From positions 72,464 through 136,463 of the forward strand of contig CAJTSL010000002.1 in assembly GCA_910578845.1 (NCBI GenBank): a DNA stretch of 64,000 nt. Reading direction: 5' to 3'. Both the position numbers and the translations under genes were made by a program. The notes beneath the pieces were generated by a model. That model had not been told where the DNA came from. It saw only the letters and a program-made list of their open reading frames with translations, and did not search any database. This DNA is from an uncultured Lachnospiraceae bacterium. Lineage in GTDB: Bacteria; Bacillota; Clostridia; Lachnospirales; Lachnospiraceae. The first letter of the stretch is position 1, and each line of letters starts with the position of its first letter. Positions 26,353-35,386 of the stretch are shown piece after piece.

Positions 26353-26403
26353 TCATATACATCCTCCATGCGTCATACAATACAATAAGTATACGCATGG
26401 AGG
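26353..26403 (+). promoter_or_regulatory. SigE-like promoter with Shine-Dalgarno-complementary spacer
   Basis: TCATATA (26353-26359), a 14-base spacer and CATACAAT (26374-26381) match the mother-cell SigE promoter pattern. CCTCCATGCGT (26363-26373), within the spacer, is a perfect 11-base complement of ACGCATGGAGG (26393-26403), which contains the ribosome site of the GTG start at 26411. RNA started at this promoter, near 26388, would lack the left arm; read-through RNA would carry both arms. Confidence 0.7.
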
Positions 26404-26410
26404 TATTTTT

Positions 26411-27967
26411 GTGGAATTAGTGAAGAAAAAGATACATATGGATCGCATTGCAAGCAAAGCCGGAACCCAGATGGTATTGGAAGAGGATGTAAATATATCG
26501 GATAACAGACCGGATGCCAGTCATCTGATTGCTGTCAAGGGAGATGTCGTCATAGATGAAATCCGTGTCAGTGACGACCGCGTCAATCTGAAGTGCCGGA
26601 TGCAGGTGAAGATACTGTATTTGACGGAAGAAGAAGGCATGTGCGCCAGCATGGAGGCATCTTTGCCTTTTGAAGAGAAGATCAATATGGAAGGGGTGCA
26701 TAACGGGGACAGTGTATTGCCTTCCTATAGCATCGAAGACTTAACGGTAGGACTGATCAATTCCAGGAAACTAAGCGTACAGGCGATGGTTTCCTTTGAA
26801 CTGGAATTGGAAGAGAAGATGGAGCAGGAGGCGGCGGTCGATATTTATCATGAGGAACCGGTAGAATACCGGAAGCAGGTATATCCGCTTTTACAGATTG
26901 CCGTGAACAAGAAAGACATTTTCCGGATTAAGGAAGAAATGGAATTGCCAAGCAATTTGCCAAATATCTTCCAGGTGATCTGGCATAGCATTACGCTTGA
27001 CAATGTAGAATTCAAGGCACTGGATGGGAAGATTGCCCTGCAAGGGGAGATGAAAGCATTTTTCCTGTATGAGGGTGAGGGAGACAATGATAAGACACTC
27101 TGGTATGAGAATACGGTACCTTTTAGCGGCATGATAGAATGCCATGGATGCCGTGAGAACATGGTGCCGGATATCCGCTATATGATCTCACAGTGCAACG
27201 TGGAGAGCAAACCGGACTTTGACGGAGAAGAGAGGGTGCTGTGTGTAGAGACTGTATTAGATTTAGAAATCCGTCTCTATGAAGAAGAAAACTTAGAAGT
27301 GCTCTCCGATATTTATGGCGTCGCGAAAGAGATTGAGGCAGTGACAACAGAAGTGGCATTAAAGAGATTGCTTTTGCATAACAACGGAAAATGCAAGATC
27401 GCTGAGCATGCCAAAATACAAAATACGGAAATGCACATGTACCAGTTAGTGCATAGCGAAGGAGAGATCCAGATCGAAGAGCAGGTTCCCGTAGACGGGG
27501 GGATTGCCGTTACCGGCATGCTGCATGTGACAACCATCTATTTATGCACCAATGGACAGAATACGCTGTACGCGACGAAGAGCTCTTTGCCGTTCCAGCA
27601 CGTCATTGATGTGCCGGATATGGATCCTTTCTGCGTGCATCATATCCATTGGAGCTTAGAGCAGCTTGTAGTGACTATGTTAGACAGCGATGAATTGGAC
27701 ATTAAGGCAGTCTTAAGCTTTGAAGCGCTTGTCTTTACGACCAAGAAGACCAATCTGATTACTGATATTAAAGTAGAAGATTTGGATATGAACAAAATCA
27801 GCGAGCTTCCCGGCATTGTCATCTATATCGCCGGGACGGGAGATACCCTATGGGATATTGGTAAAAAATACTATGTGCCGATTGCCCAATTAAAGGAAGT
27901 GAACGAGCTTGTTTCAGAAGAAATCAAAGCGGGGGATAAGATTTTGGTGGTAAAAGGTGTTTCCTAG
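26411..27967 (+). CDS. SPOCS (DUF3794) domain protein with C-terminal LysM
   Basis: This is a spore-associated type of protein. The 518-residue sequence contains two or three SPOCS/DUF3794 units (approximately 35-150, 175-310 and 335-455) with the repeated pattern of a short acidic strand followed by AVxGxVxxD. It ends with a LysM peptidoglycan-binding domain (about 472-515, YIAGTGDTLWDIGKKYYVP). Such proteins are linked to spore coat or cortex assembly in Clostridia. It has no signal peptide, in keeping with mother-cell cytoplasmic coat proteins. The start is GTG 26411, eight bases after GGAGG. The SigE-like promoter upstream supports sporulation control. A terminator follows. Confidence 0.85.
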   Translation: MELVKKKIHMDRIASKAGTQMVLEEDVNISDNRPDASHLIAVKGDVVIDEIRVSDDRVNLKCRMQVKILYLTEEEGMCASMEASLPFEEKINMEGVHNGDSVLPSYSIEDLTVGLINSRKLSVQAMVSFELELEEKMEQEAAVDIYHEEPVEYRKQVYPLLQIAVNKKDIFRIKEEMELPSNLPNIFQVIWHSITLDNVEFKALDGKIALQGEMKAFFLYEGEGDNDKTLWYENTVPFSGMIECHGCRENMVPDIRYMISQCNVESKPDFDGEERVLCVETVLDLEIRLYEEENLEVLSDIYGVAKEIEAVTTEVALKRLLLHNNGKCKIAEHAKIQNTEMHMYQLVHSEGEIQIEEQVPVDGGIAVTGMLHVTTIYLCTNGQNTLYATKSSLPFQHVIDVPDMDPFCVHHIHWSLEQLVVTMLDSDELDIKAVLSFEALVFTTKKTNLITDIKVEDLDMNKISELPGIVIYIAGTGDTLWDIGKKYYVPIAQLKEVNELVSEEIKAGDKILVVKGVS

Positions 27968-27982
27968 ATTTCGTAGGAAAGA

Positions 27983-28020
27983 AGCCGGGTGGAAATGCAA
28001 TGCGCTTTCTGCCCGGTTTT
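27983..28020 (+). terminator. Intrinsic terminator after the SPOCS/LysM gene
   Basis: GCCGGGTGGAAA (27984-27995) pairs with TTTCTGCCCGGT (28006-28017), with wobble pairs and one mismatch. Ts follow. Confidence 0.75.
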
Positions 28021-28050
28021 GATTTTACTTTTCGGAAAAACTGTGATATG

Positions 28051-28080
28051 ATATATCAGACACTGTTTTCTACATACATT
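28051..28080 (+). promoter_or_regulatory. Possible SigE-like promoter before the M23-fold gene
   Basis: CATACATT (28073-28080) fits the SigE -10 pattern. ATATATC (28051-28057) lies 15 bases upstream as a weaker -35. Unlike the two promoters at 26.35 and 59.34 kb, it has no spacer complementary to the ribosome site. Confidence 0.35.
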
Positions 28081-28132
28081 CAGTTATATTATAGTCAATA
28101 CCTATTCGTAAATTATCTGAAAGGGGAACGAT

Positions 28133-28888
28133 ATGAAGCGTAAAGGACACAATCATAAGGAATCCTTTTCCATACTTCTGATTTCCAATACGGGACAGAG
28201 CAGCAAACAGTTCCATATTTCGCAATTTACCTCAAGGCTGCTTGTCAGTGTATTGATACTCATGGTCGTCGCGATTGGCGTCATGGGATGGATGCTCTGG
28301 CAGAAACCGTTTGGGAACGGCATCGGACAGAATAATCTGCGCACACAGGTGGATTCGCAGGAACAGATGATTCAACAATTAGAAACGGAAAAGGAAAGCC
28401 TGAACAACGAACTGGCATCATTAAAGCAGGAAAACGAAGCGCTGCGACAGAGCGTGGAGACAGCAGGATTAGAAGACACGGGGAAAGAGTCTGTTGAGGA
28501 GGCCGAAGCAGATACCGACAACGGCATACCGAGACGCTATCCTACTTCCGGAACAAGCGGGAAACTATCTTCTTATTCGGAAGAACAGCCTTACCTTGCG
28601 ATCAGCACGCATACGGAAGGCAGTATCGTGGCGACCGGGGACGGCACGATAACGACGGTTTCCTCTGATGACACATATCCTGTCATTGTGGAAGTAGAAC
28701 ATGATAAAGGATACCAGACACGATATATGTGCCGGCAGGAAGCAGATGTACAAGCAACCGAAGGGGCGCAGGTGGAAGCAGGAGATACTTTATTTACGAT
28801 TACGATAGATGATTCAGAGTTGGATTATCAGATTCTCTTTGAGGGAGAGCCGATTGATCCGCTTACAGTGATTGAAGCGAAAGGATAA
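28133..28888 (+). CDS. Membrane-anchored M23-fold protein with degenerate active site
   Basis: The 251-residue protein has a basic N-terminus, one membrane helix (about 34-54), a coiled coil (about 65-105, EQMIQQLETEKESLNNELASL type), a linker, and a C-terminal M23-like beta-sandwich. The closing strand LDYQILFEGEPIDP aligns with the active-enzyme pattern HxHFExRxxGxPxDP, but both histidines are missing. No HxxxD metal motif is visible. It is thus probably not a peptidase. AAAGGGGAACG precedes the ATG. The bactofilin gene follows immediately. Bactofilins elsewhere partner with M23 proteins, so a joint role in cell-envelope or spore morphogenesis is inferred. Confidence 0.75.
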   Translation: MKRKGHNHKESFSILLISNTGQSSKQFHISQFTSRLLVSVLILMVVAIGVMGWMLWQKPFGNGIGQNNLRTQVDSQEQMIQQLETEKESLNNELASLKQENEALRQSVETAGLEDTGKESVEEAEADTDNGIPRRYPTSGTSGKLSSYSEEQPYLAISTHTEGSIVATGDGTITTVSSDDTYPVIVEVEHDKGYQTRYMCRQEADVQATEGAQVEAGDTLFTITIDDSELDYQILFEGEPIDPLTVIEAKG

Positions 28889-28904
28889 AAGGAGGAATTT
28901 ATTT

Positions 28905-29399
28905 ATGATGGGAAAGAACAAGAATGCAGCAACAGACGCACGGGCGAAGGTAGGGACATTGATTGGGCCGGGAGCGGTCTTTGACGGGAACCTGACGGCG
29001 CCGGAAACTGTCCGTGTGGACGGAACGGTTAATGGGAACTGTAATTGTAAGGGTTTGTTGATTGTTGGCGTAGAAGGGAAGATTAACGGTGACATTACGT
29101 CGCAGAACGTTATTATCTCTGGTAAGGTAGATGGCGATATTGTAGCACATGGAAAATTAGAGCTGCTTTCTACAGGAAAATTGATTGGTAATATTACGGC
29201 GAAGTCTCTTGTGATTGATGAGGACGCATGCTTCGAAGGCAGATGTACCATGACGGTAAACGCGCTGGAAAACGCAGCGGAAAATAAGGCGGCGAGAGAG
29301 AAAGAGCGGGAAAAAGAAAACAAGGAAAGCAGGAATGCTGCTCCCGGTGCGGCAATGCCATCAGTAGAACCGGAACGCAAAAATATGAAGATACTATAA
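28905..29399 (+). CDS. Bactofilin (DUF583 cytoskeletal polymer protein)
   Basis: Bactofilins form beta-helical filaments at the membrane and localise cell-wall enzymes. The 164-residue protein has a short N-terminal tail, a central repetitive beta-helix (about 20-120) with the typical TLIGPGAVFDGNLTAPETV and repeated GxIxGDI patterns, and a charged C-terminal tail rich in Glu/Lys. I start it at ATG 28905, nine bases after AAAGGAGG. It lies 16 bases after the M23-fold gene, consistent with an operon. A terminator follows. Confidence 0.92.
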   Translation: MMGKNKNAATDARAKVGTLIGPGAVFDGNLTAPETVRVDGTVNGNCNCKGLLIVGVEGKINGDITSQNVIISGKVDGDIVAHGKLELLSTGKLIGNITAKSLVIDEDACFEGRCTMTVNALENAAENKAAREKEREKENKESRNAAPGAAMPSVEPERKNMKIL

Positions 29400-29437
29400 T
29401 ACCATAAAGATTTGGGAAGGGTCCTAGGAAGGCTTGG

Positions 29438-29505
29438 CTTCCATTCGGCAAGATGCAGGGAATGATGATCATATCGTTTCCTCCTGTCCGGATGGAAGTT
29501 TTTTT
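29438..29505 (+). terminator. Intrinsic terminator after the bactofilin gene
   Basis: CTTCCATTCGG (29438-29448) pairs with CCGGATGGAAG (29488-29498), with one G-U pair. T(7) follows. The 39-base loop can fold further through GGGAA/TTTCC. Confidence 0.75.
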
Positions 29506-29554
29506 AAAGTCTGTAACTGATGAAATACTGGAATAGAAGAAAGGAAAGCGCTTT

Positions 29555-29623
29555 ATGGGAAAGATGATCCCGAAAGCCGTAGGAGCTTATGAGCAGGAAA
29601 TTCCGGATGCCAACAATTTTTAA
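29555..29623 (+). CDS. Possible 22-codon leader ORF overlapping the kinase start
   Basis: ATG 29555 has a good ribosome site (GAAAGGAAAG, about 29539-29549) and encodes MGKMIPKAVGAYEQEIPDANNF before TAA at 29621. It overlaps the proposed histidine-kinase start in another frame. It could couple or limit kinase translation. Conservation alone would show whether it is real. Confidence 0.25.
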   Translation: MGKMIPKAVGAYEQEIPDANNF

Positions 29624-31409
29624 TAAGACTGCGATCCGGCAGCAGTTATATCTGATGTACGCGGCTATCATTGTTGTGCCGATCGTCTTAATTGGTATGC
29701 TGTTGCTTTTATATACATACCGTATGATGGTAAATTATCAAACAGATTTGTTGGAGTCTGAAAACCAGCGCATCAGGAATATTTTGTTTGAAATTACGAC
29801 GCAGATTTATAATATATCGGAGAATATTTCTTTTCACCAGGAGATACAGGAGATCCTGACGGGAGAATTCGATACGGAACAGGACTACATAGAAAAGATC
29901 GCCCAGGATACGCTTCTGGACGATTATGAAGAGACCTATACACAAATCAGGGAGATTATTATCTATACGGATAATCCGGCGCTTTCCGGCTACAAGCAAT
30001 TTAAACGGACGGACGAGCAAGTAGCCGGCACGACTTGGTATCAGAAAGCGCTGTCGCAGTCGGGTGTCTTCTGGAAGGCAATGTCATGGAAGGATAAAAA
30101 CCAAAACCATTATTGGGATCTGGCTCTGGTAAGGAAGATCCCTCTCATCAATTCATCTTATCATGCGGTGCTTGTCATTCATATCAGCGATAACTATTTG
30201 CGGGCGCAGATAGACGGCAATGATTATCTGAACTTGATATCGGCGGATAAAGGGCCTGTCTTCTATAGCTCTGACAGAGAGAAATACGGAGAGGCGCAGC
30301 CGCACATGATTGATTATGAGCATCCGTATTTTAAATATACGGGCCGCTACCAGATGGATGGGAGGACCAGTTTCCTGACCGTATCGGCGCTTCGGACTTA
30401 CCAGTCGGATTCGTGTATTTACATCTGTACCTTGGACGAGCAGGGATATCAGGATATTTGGAGCATTTTATACATATGTGGGGTAGTTTTATTGGTTGCC
30501 TTGGTGATCCCGGGCATTCTGATGCATGTGTTTGCCGATTACTTCACCGGCAGGGTTGGCCTTCTCAGACAAGAGATGCACAAAGCAAGCAAGCAGGATT
30601 ATGAGCTGATAACGACGTTCCAGGGGAATGACGAACTCTCCCAGACGTTTGGGGACTTACAGATTATGGTACAGAACATCAAAGAACAGGAAGCAAAAGC
30701 GTATGAAGCGCAGATAAAAGAGCAGGAGCTTTTCATCCGGCAGCAGGAGATGGAGTTTAAGATGCTCGCAAGCCAGATTAATCCGCATTTTCTATATAAT
30801 ACCCTTGAGACGATCAGGATGAAGGCGTTTACCGCAGGGGATAAGGAAGCAGCGACGGCAATTAAACTGTTAGGTAAATCCATGCGTTATGTATTGGAGA
30901 ATACAGGGACGATTTTCACTACGTTGGAGGAAGAGATCAATCATGTGGATGGCTACATGCAAATCCAGCATTTGCGGTTCGGGGAGAGGATCCGGTATGA
31001 AAAGAGGCTAGAGGAAGGGATCGTGCTCTCGGAGTATTGCATTTTGCCATTGCTGTTGCAACCGGTGGTAGAAAATGCGATCGTACATGGATTAGAAGAG
31101 ACGGAAGAGGGAGGAAAGATTGTCCTGTCGGTCACACGCAAGATGATAGAGAATGAACAACGCTTGGTCATACAGGTGGAAGATAATGGATGCGGCATGA
31201 CGCAGAGCGAACTTGATCAATTACTTGAGGACATTGAAACGCGTGATATAGGACGGAGCAAGAGCATCGGCTTATATAATATCAACCAGCGTATGAAGCT
31301 TTACTACGGAGAGGAATACCATATAGGTATCTTCGCAAAGCCAGGGGAGGGGACGTTAGTCAGCATAACAATTCCGGCAAAGAAAGCAAAGAGAGGAGAT
31401 AAAGCGTAA
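29589..31409 (+). CDS. YesM-type sensor histidine kinase
   Basis: This is a membrane sensor of the family that controls extracellular-glycan import genes. The 606-residue protein has a membrane helix at about 20-44, a large extracytoplasmic sensing domain (about 45-285), and a second helix at about 292-318. A HAMP-like region follows, then a His_kinase domain with phospho-acceptor His400 in INPHFLYNTLETI and an ATPase domain (VVENAIVHGLEE, VEDNGCGM, SIGLYNINQRM). An in-frame ATG at 29607 is an alternative start. It precedes the second importer by 118 bases. Its likely partner is the YesN-type regulator on the minus strand at 35.4-37.0 kb. Confidence 0.9.
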   Translation: MSRKFRMPTIFNKTAIRQQLYLMYAAIIVVPIVLIGMLLLLYTYRMMVNYQTDLLESENQRIRNILFEITTQIYNISENISFHQEIQEILTGEFDTEQDYIEKIAQDTLLDDYEETYTQIREIIIYTDNPALSGYKQFKRTDEQVAGTTWYQKALSQSGVFWKAMSWKDKNQNHYWDLALVRKIPLINSSYHAVLVIHISDNYLRAQIDGNDYLNLISADKGPVFYSSDREKYGEAQPHMIDYEHPYFKYTGRYQMDGRTSFLTVSALRTYQSDSCIYICTLDEQGYQDIWSILYICGVVLLVALVIPGILMHVFADYFTGRVGLLRQEMHKASKQDYELITTFQGNDELSQTFGDLQIMVQNIKEQEAKAYEAQIKEQELFIRQQEMEFKMLASQINPHFLYNTLETIRMKAFTAGDKEAATAIKLLGKSMRYVLENTGTIFTTLEEEINHVDGYMQIQHLRFGERIRYEKRLEEGIVLSEYCILPLLLQPVVENAIVHGLEETEEGGKIVLSVTRKMIENEQRLVIQVEDNGCGMTQSELDQLLEDIETRDIGRSKSIGLYNINQRMKLYYGEEYHIGIFAKPGEGTLVSITIPAKKAKRGDKA

Positions 31410-31527
31410 TATCCAGATAAAAAAGTGATAGTATTTCTTGTCAATTCTTTATAGTATTTTTATCTTTATTGTTTTTTTATAATATATCCATTAATAAAGA
31501 TAATCATAGAAGAAAGGATGACAAGAC

Positions 31528-32469
31528 ATGAGTGCAAGAAAAGCGCAAAAAGAGAAAATGGTCAAACAAAAATTCAGCCTGCAGCTTATGTGGAAACAGC
31601 GATATCTGTTATTGATGTCGGTCCCGTTTGTTGTATGGCTGATTGTTTTTAAGTACATACCATTGTGGGGATGGACAATGGCGTTTCAGGATGTGAAGCC
31701 TAAGACTATGACGTTGCCCGTTTGGGAAAGGCCTTTTGTCGGATTTGATAATTTCATCAAAGCATTCCAGGATCGTATTTTTGGGCAGACGTTGATAAAT
31801 ACCATTGGCTTAAGCGTTCTGGGCATTGCGTTAGGCACGGTTATGGCAATCTTATTTGCCCTGATGTTAAATGAAATCTGTTTTGTAAGGTTCAAAAAGA
31901 TCACGCAGACAATTTCTTATCTGCCGCATTTCGTATCATGGGTTGTTATCGCCAGCATTGCGAAGATGGTATTAAATGACGGCGGTATGCTGGATACGGC
32001 ATTACATACAAGGCTTGGCCTTATGAGCAGCAATTCCCCCATATTCTGGGTGACAGTATGTCTGATCAATATATGGAAAGAGGTAGGATGGGATGCTATC
32101 GTTTATCTCTCTGCAATGGCCGGGATTGACCAGGGATTGTATGAGGCGGCGAAAGTAGATGGGGCAAACCGTATCCAGAGGATCTGGCATATTACCCTTC
32201 CGGGCATTAAGCCCACCATTGTCGTATTGTTGATTATGGGAATCGGCGGCGCGCTAAACGTAGGCATGGAACGCCAGATGCTGCTTAGCAACGGTATTGT
32301 GCAAGACCATGCGATGGTGCTTTCCTGGTTTGCTTATGTCAGAGGCATCGGGAACAGCAACTACGGATTAGGTACCGCAATCGGTATGTTCCAGTCATTA
32401 GTCGGTATTCTATTGCTCATAATTGCCAATAAGGTTGCCGGCTGGCTTGGTGAGAGCAGGCTGATATAA
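31528..32469 (+). CDS. Carbohydrate ABC transporter permease, LplB-type (second importer)
   Basis: The 313-residue protein is a paralogue of the permease at 219-1163. It has a first membrane helix at about 29-49, a periplasmic-type loop PVWERPFVGFDNFIKAF, and the EAA loop EAAKVDGANRIQRIWHITLP. AGAAAGGATGACAAG precedes the start. The second permease starts 13 bases after its stop. No ATPase gene is present. Confidence 0.92.
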   Translation: MSARKAQKEKMVKQKFSLQLMWKQRYLLLMSVPFVVWLIVFKYIPLWGWTMAFQDVKPKTMTLPVWERPFVGFDNFIKAFQDRIFGQTLINTIGLSVLGIALGTVMAILFALMLNEICFVRFKKITQTISYLPHFVSWVVIASIAKMVLNDGGMLDTALHTRLGLMSSNSPIFWVTVCLINIWKEVGWDAIVYLSAMAGIDQGLYEAAKVDGANRIQRIWHITLPGIKPTIVVLLIMGIGGALNVGMERQMLLSNGIVQDHAMVLSWFAYVRGIGNSNYGLGTAIGMFQSLVGILLLIIANKVAGWLGESRLI

Positions 32470-32482
32470 AGGAGGGGAGATC

Positions 32483-33370
32483 ATGGCAAAAGTAAAGAGC
32501 AACAGAATCAAAAGCCGGGATAATATTTTGGACTACGTTTTACTCGTCATATTCTTATTCCTGATTGTCATTACGATATATCCTTTTTTGAATGTGCTGG
32601 CAATCTCGTTTAACGATCCGATTGACACGATGCGTAATATTAATTTCATCATTCCCAGAAAGTTTACATGGAGCAATTATGTGTATGTCTTTACGGAGAA
32701 TAGCCTTGGGAAGGCATTTTTGCTGTCGATAGCCAGGACAGTGATCGGCGCGGCGGTAGGCGTTATCTGTACGGCGATGATCGCATATGTACTGAGCAGA
32801 AAAGATTTTTATTTTAATAAGTTTTTTACGATTTTATTCGTTATCACCATGTATGTCAGCGGCGGTTTGATTCCAGAGTACCTTCTGCTGATGAGGACCT
32901 TGAAGATGGGCAATAATTTCCTGGTATACATTATTCCCGGGCTGATCTGGGTCTACAATATTATTTTGGTTCGTTCCTTTGTAGAGGGCCTTCCGATTGC
33001 TTTGCAGGAGGCGGCAAGAGTGGACGGCGCCAATGACTTCATCATTTGGGCGAAAATCGTTCTGCCGCTTTGTAAACCGGTATTGGCAACAGTAGCGCTG
33101 TTTATGGCCGTAGGGCAATGGAATTCCTTCATGGATACTTATCTGTACGCCAAAGAATTACCGACATTGCAGTATATGCTGTATGAGATTATGGAGAAAG
33201 CAACGGTCAAAATAGATCCTCATGCTGCCGAGACATTGAAGAATGCGGTATCTCCGCTTTCCGTCCGTATGGCGGTTACCATTGTTGCGACTGTCCCGAT
33301 CATCATCGTATATCCGTTCTTACAGAAATATTTTGTAGGCGGCATGACGGTTGGCGCCGTGAAGGACTGA
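32483..33370 (+). CDS. Carbohydrate ABC transporter permease, YtcP-type (second importer)
   Basis: The 295-residue second permease has an N-terminal helix (about 15-36), the EAA loop EAARVDGANDFIIWAKIVLP and the typical C-terminus KYFVGGMTVGAVKD. AAAGGAGGGG lies upstream. It is followed, after a 205-base gap, by the binding-protein gene. Confidence 0.92.
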   Translation: MAKVKSNRIKSRDNILDYVLLVIFLFLIVITIYPFLNVLAISFNDPIDTMRNINFIIPRKFTWSNYVYVFTENSLGKAFLLSIARTVIGAAVGVICTAMIAYVLSRKDFYFNKFFTILFVITMYVSGGLIPEYLLLMRTLKMGNNFLVYIIPGLIWVYNIILVRSFVEGLPIALQEAARVDGANDFIIWAKIVLPLCKPVLATVALFMAVGQWNSFMDTYLYAKELPTLQYMLYEIMEKATVKIDPHAAETLKNAVSPLSVRMAVTIVATVPIIIVYPFLQKYFVGGMTVGAVKD

Positions 33371-33575
33371 TGTCAGAGCGTATAGCAAAGAATTTCTAAT
33401 TAGAGATATTGATATGGCATATGGCAGACTGGCATTCGCGGCATATGACGTATCCATGGGCATTGCCCGATATGGGGCTGCTACGTGCCATAGAAAATAT
33501 AGCAACACAAAGGTAATATAGAGTAACCATAGTAACAAAATCTTAAACAGCACAGAAACAGAAGGGAGAAAAAGT

Positions 33576-35306
33576 ATGAAAAAAAGAAAAATCGGCGCAT
33601 TGTTGCTGTCAGCGGCTTTGGTTGTAAGCATGCTTGCCGGATGCGGCAATAGCGGTACGGATTCGAATACGGGAGGAACGGGCGCGACGGACAATAGCAG
33701 TAATACTGGCGATACAAACGCGACAGGAGATAGCAGCGCCTCCGCATCGGGAGAGGTCATTGAACTGACATTTTTCAATGCAGATGCAAACCAGGACGAC
33801 CCATGGACTGATCCGGTAGCAGAAGCAATTACGCAGGCAACGGGCGTAAAACTGAAAACATCACGTCCGGTCGGCGGTAACGATGAGAGCGAGTCGGTTG
33901 CCCTGATGATAGCGGAGCAGAATTACCCGGATATTATTTTCGCAAAAGGTTCCGCAGGAAACTTAATTGATGCGGGTGCCATGATGGATATGACGGATTT
34001 GATCGAGCAGTATGGCCCGAACATTAAGAAATTATATGGCGATGAGTTTGAGAAACTGAAACAGTCGGCAGACGACCCTGCTATTTACCAGTTGTCCGCG
34101 TATGCCGTAGGCGGCACAAAATTTAAAGATGCAGGTAACCTTCAGGTACAGTGGGATGCGCTCAAAGCAAAAGACTATCAAATCCCGCAGTCGTTGGAAG
34201 AACTAGAAGCATTGATTAAAGATTATATCGCTGCGAATCCGACAACGGACGAGGGGCTTGATAAAATCGGAATCAGCTTATCAACAGCCGATTGGCACTG
34301 GCTGATCACACTTGGCAACCCGGCAGGCTTTATCGCAGACGGCGCGCCGGATAATGGACAGTGGATTGTTACCGAGAATAACGAAGGCGTTTATAAATTC
34401 CGTTCCGATAAGGAAAGAGAATATTTCAGGTGGTTATGCCGTATGTTTAACGAGGGCATCTTAGACCCTGACTTTGCGACGCAGACGCATGAAGACTACA
34501 TAGCGAAAATCGCATCCGGCCGTGTAGTTTGTCTGATGGATAAAGATTGGGACTATCAGGATGGCGAGAAAGTATTGAAAGCTGACGGGAAATATGAGCT
34601 GACTTACGCAGGCCTTCCGACATGTATTGATGCTGATACAAAGTGCCCGTCCCTCATGTATCAGGGACTTACGACAGGAACAGGCGTCGGTATCACGACT
34701 TCCTGTAAAGATCCGGTAGCAGCAATCAAATTCATTGATTTTCTCTGTTCAGATGAGGGCCAGGTTTTGAACAAATGGGGGATTGAGGGCGTTAACTACT
34801 TCATTGACGAAGAAGGACACCGTTACAGGACAGAAGAAGAAATCAAGTATTCTCAGGAAGATGCGGATTACTCCAAGAAAACAGGTGTTGGATTCCATAA
34901 CTATCCATTCCCGTCATATGGAGACGGTATCCTTGACCCTACAGGAAGCACGTATACGACAACGAGCAAAGACGCTGTCATAAATGAGTATAACGTAGAG
35001 GAAAAAGCAGCAGTGGAAGCATGGGGCGTAGAATTGATCGTAGATATGTTCCCGCAGCCGGATGAATTTGAGACACCGGATTATTCACCGCTTTGGGCAT
35101 ATGCAATGCCGTTAGAGTTTACGGAGATCGTAGATAAGTTGGACGAAGTCGCTTGGTCTGCATTGATCAAGTGTGTAACGGGCACAGAAGCGGAATTCGA
35201 TGCAAATTATGACAAGATGATCGCTGATCTGGAAGCGACTGGCATGAGCGATGCAGAAGCCATGATGACAGAGATCATAGCAGAGAAGGTAGCGATTGTA
35301 CAATAA
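33576..35306 (+). CDS. Sugar-binding lipoprotein of the second importer
   Basis: The 576-residue precursor has a lipoprotein signal ending in LAGC (Cys near 24), a Gly/Ser/Thr/Asn-rich linker to about residue 62, and an extracellular solute-binding domain of family 1 (ELTFFNADANQDDPWTDP onward). It is expected to deliver oligosaccharides to the two permeases upstream. GAAGGGAG precedes the ATG. The neighbours (GH3, esterase, GH29, GH42) suggest an acylated plant or host oligosaccharide, but the ligand cannot be read from the sequence. Confidence 0.92.
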   Translation: MKKRKIGALLLSAALVVSMLAGCGNSGTDSNTGGTGATDNSSNTGDTNATGDSSASASGEVIELTFFNADANQDDPWTDPVAEAITQATGVKLKTSRPVGGNDESESVALMIAEQNYPDIIFAKGSAGNLIDAGAMMDMTDLIEQYGPNIKKLYGDEFEKLKQSADDPAIYQLSAYAVGGTKFKDAGNLQVQWDALKAKDYQIPQSLEELEALIKDYIAANPTTDEGLDKIGISLSTADWHWLITLGNPAGFIADGAPDNGQWIVTENNEGVYKFRSDKEREYFRWLCRMFNEGILDPDFATQTHEDYIAKIASGRVVCLMDKDWDYQDGEKVLKADGKYELTYAGLPTCIDADTKCPSLMYQGLTTGTGVGITTSCKDPVAAIKFIDFLCSDEGQVLNKWGIEGVNYFIDEEGHRYRTEEEIKYSQEDADYSKKTGVGFHNYPFPSYGDGILDPTGSTYTTTSKDAVINEYNVEEKAAVEAWGVELIVDMFPQPDEFETPDYSPLWAYAMPLEFTEIVDKLDEVAWSALIKCVTGTEAEFDANYDKMIADLEATGMSDAEAMMTEIIAEKVAIVQ

Positions 35307-35359
35307 AGGGTTTAGCAAATTGATCGTGATAGATATTTAGCTAAGAAGGTATATCATAG

Positions 35360-35386
35360 GCCCGGTTCCTGTTTATGGAACCGGGT
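35360..35386. terminator. Hairpin between convergent importer and regulator genes
   Basis: CCCGGTTCC (35361-35369) pairs with GGAACCGGG (35377-35385). No long T run follows on either strand. The hairpin overlaps the stop codon of the minus-strand response regulator, so it also encodes that protein's last residues (PVP). It may serve as a bidirectional 3' end. Confidence 0.55.
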
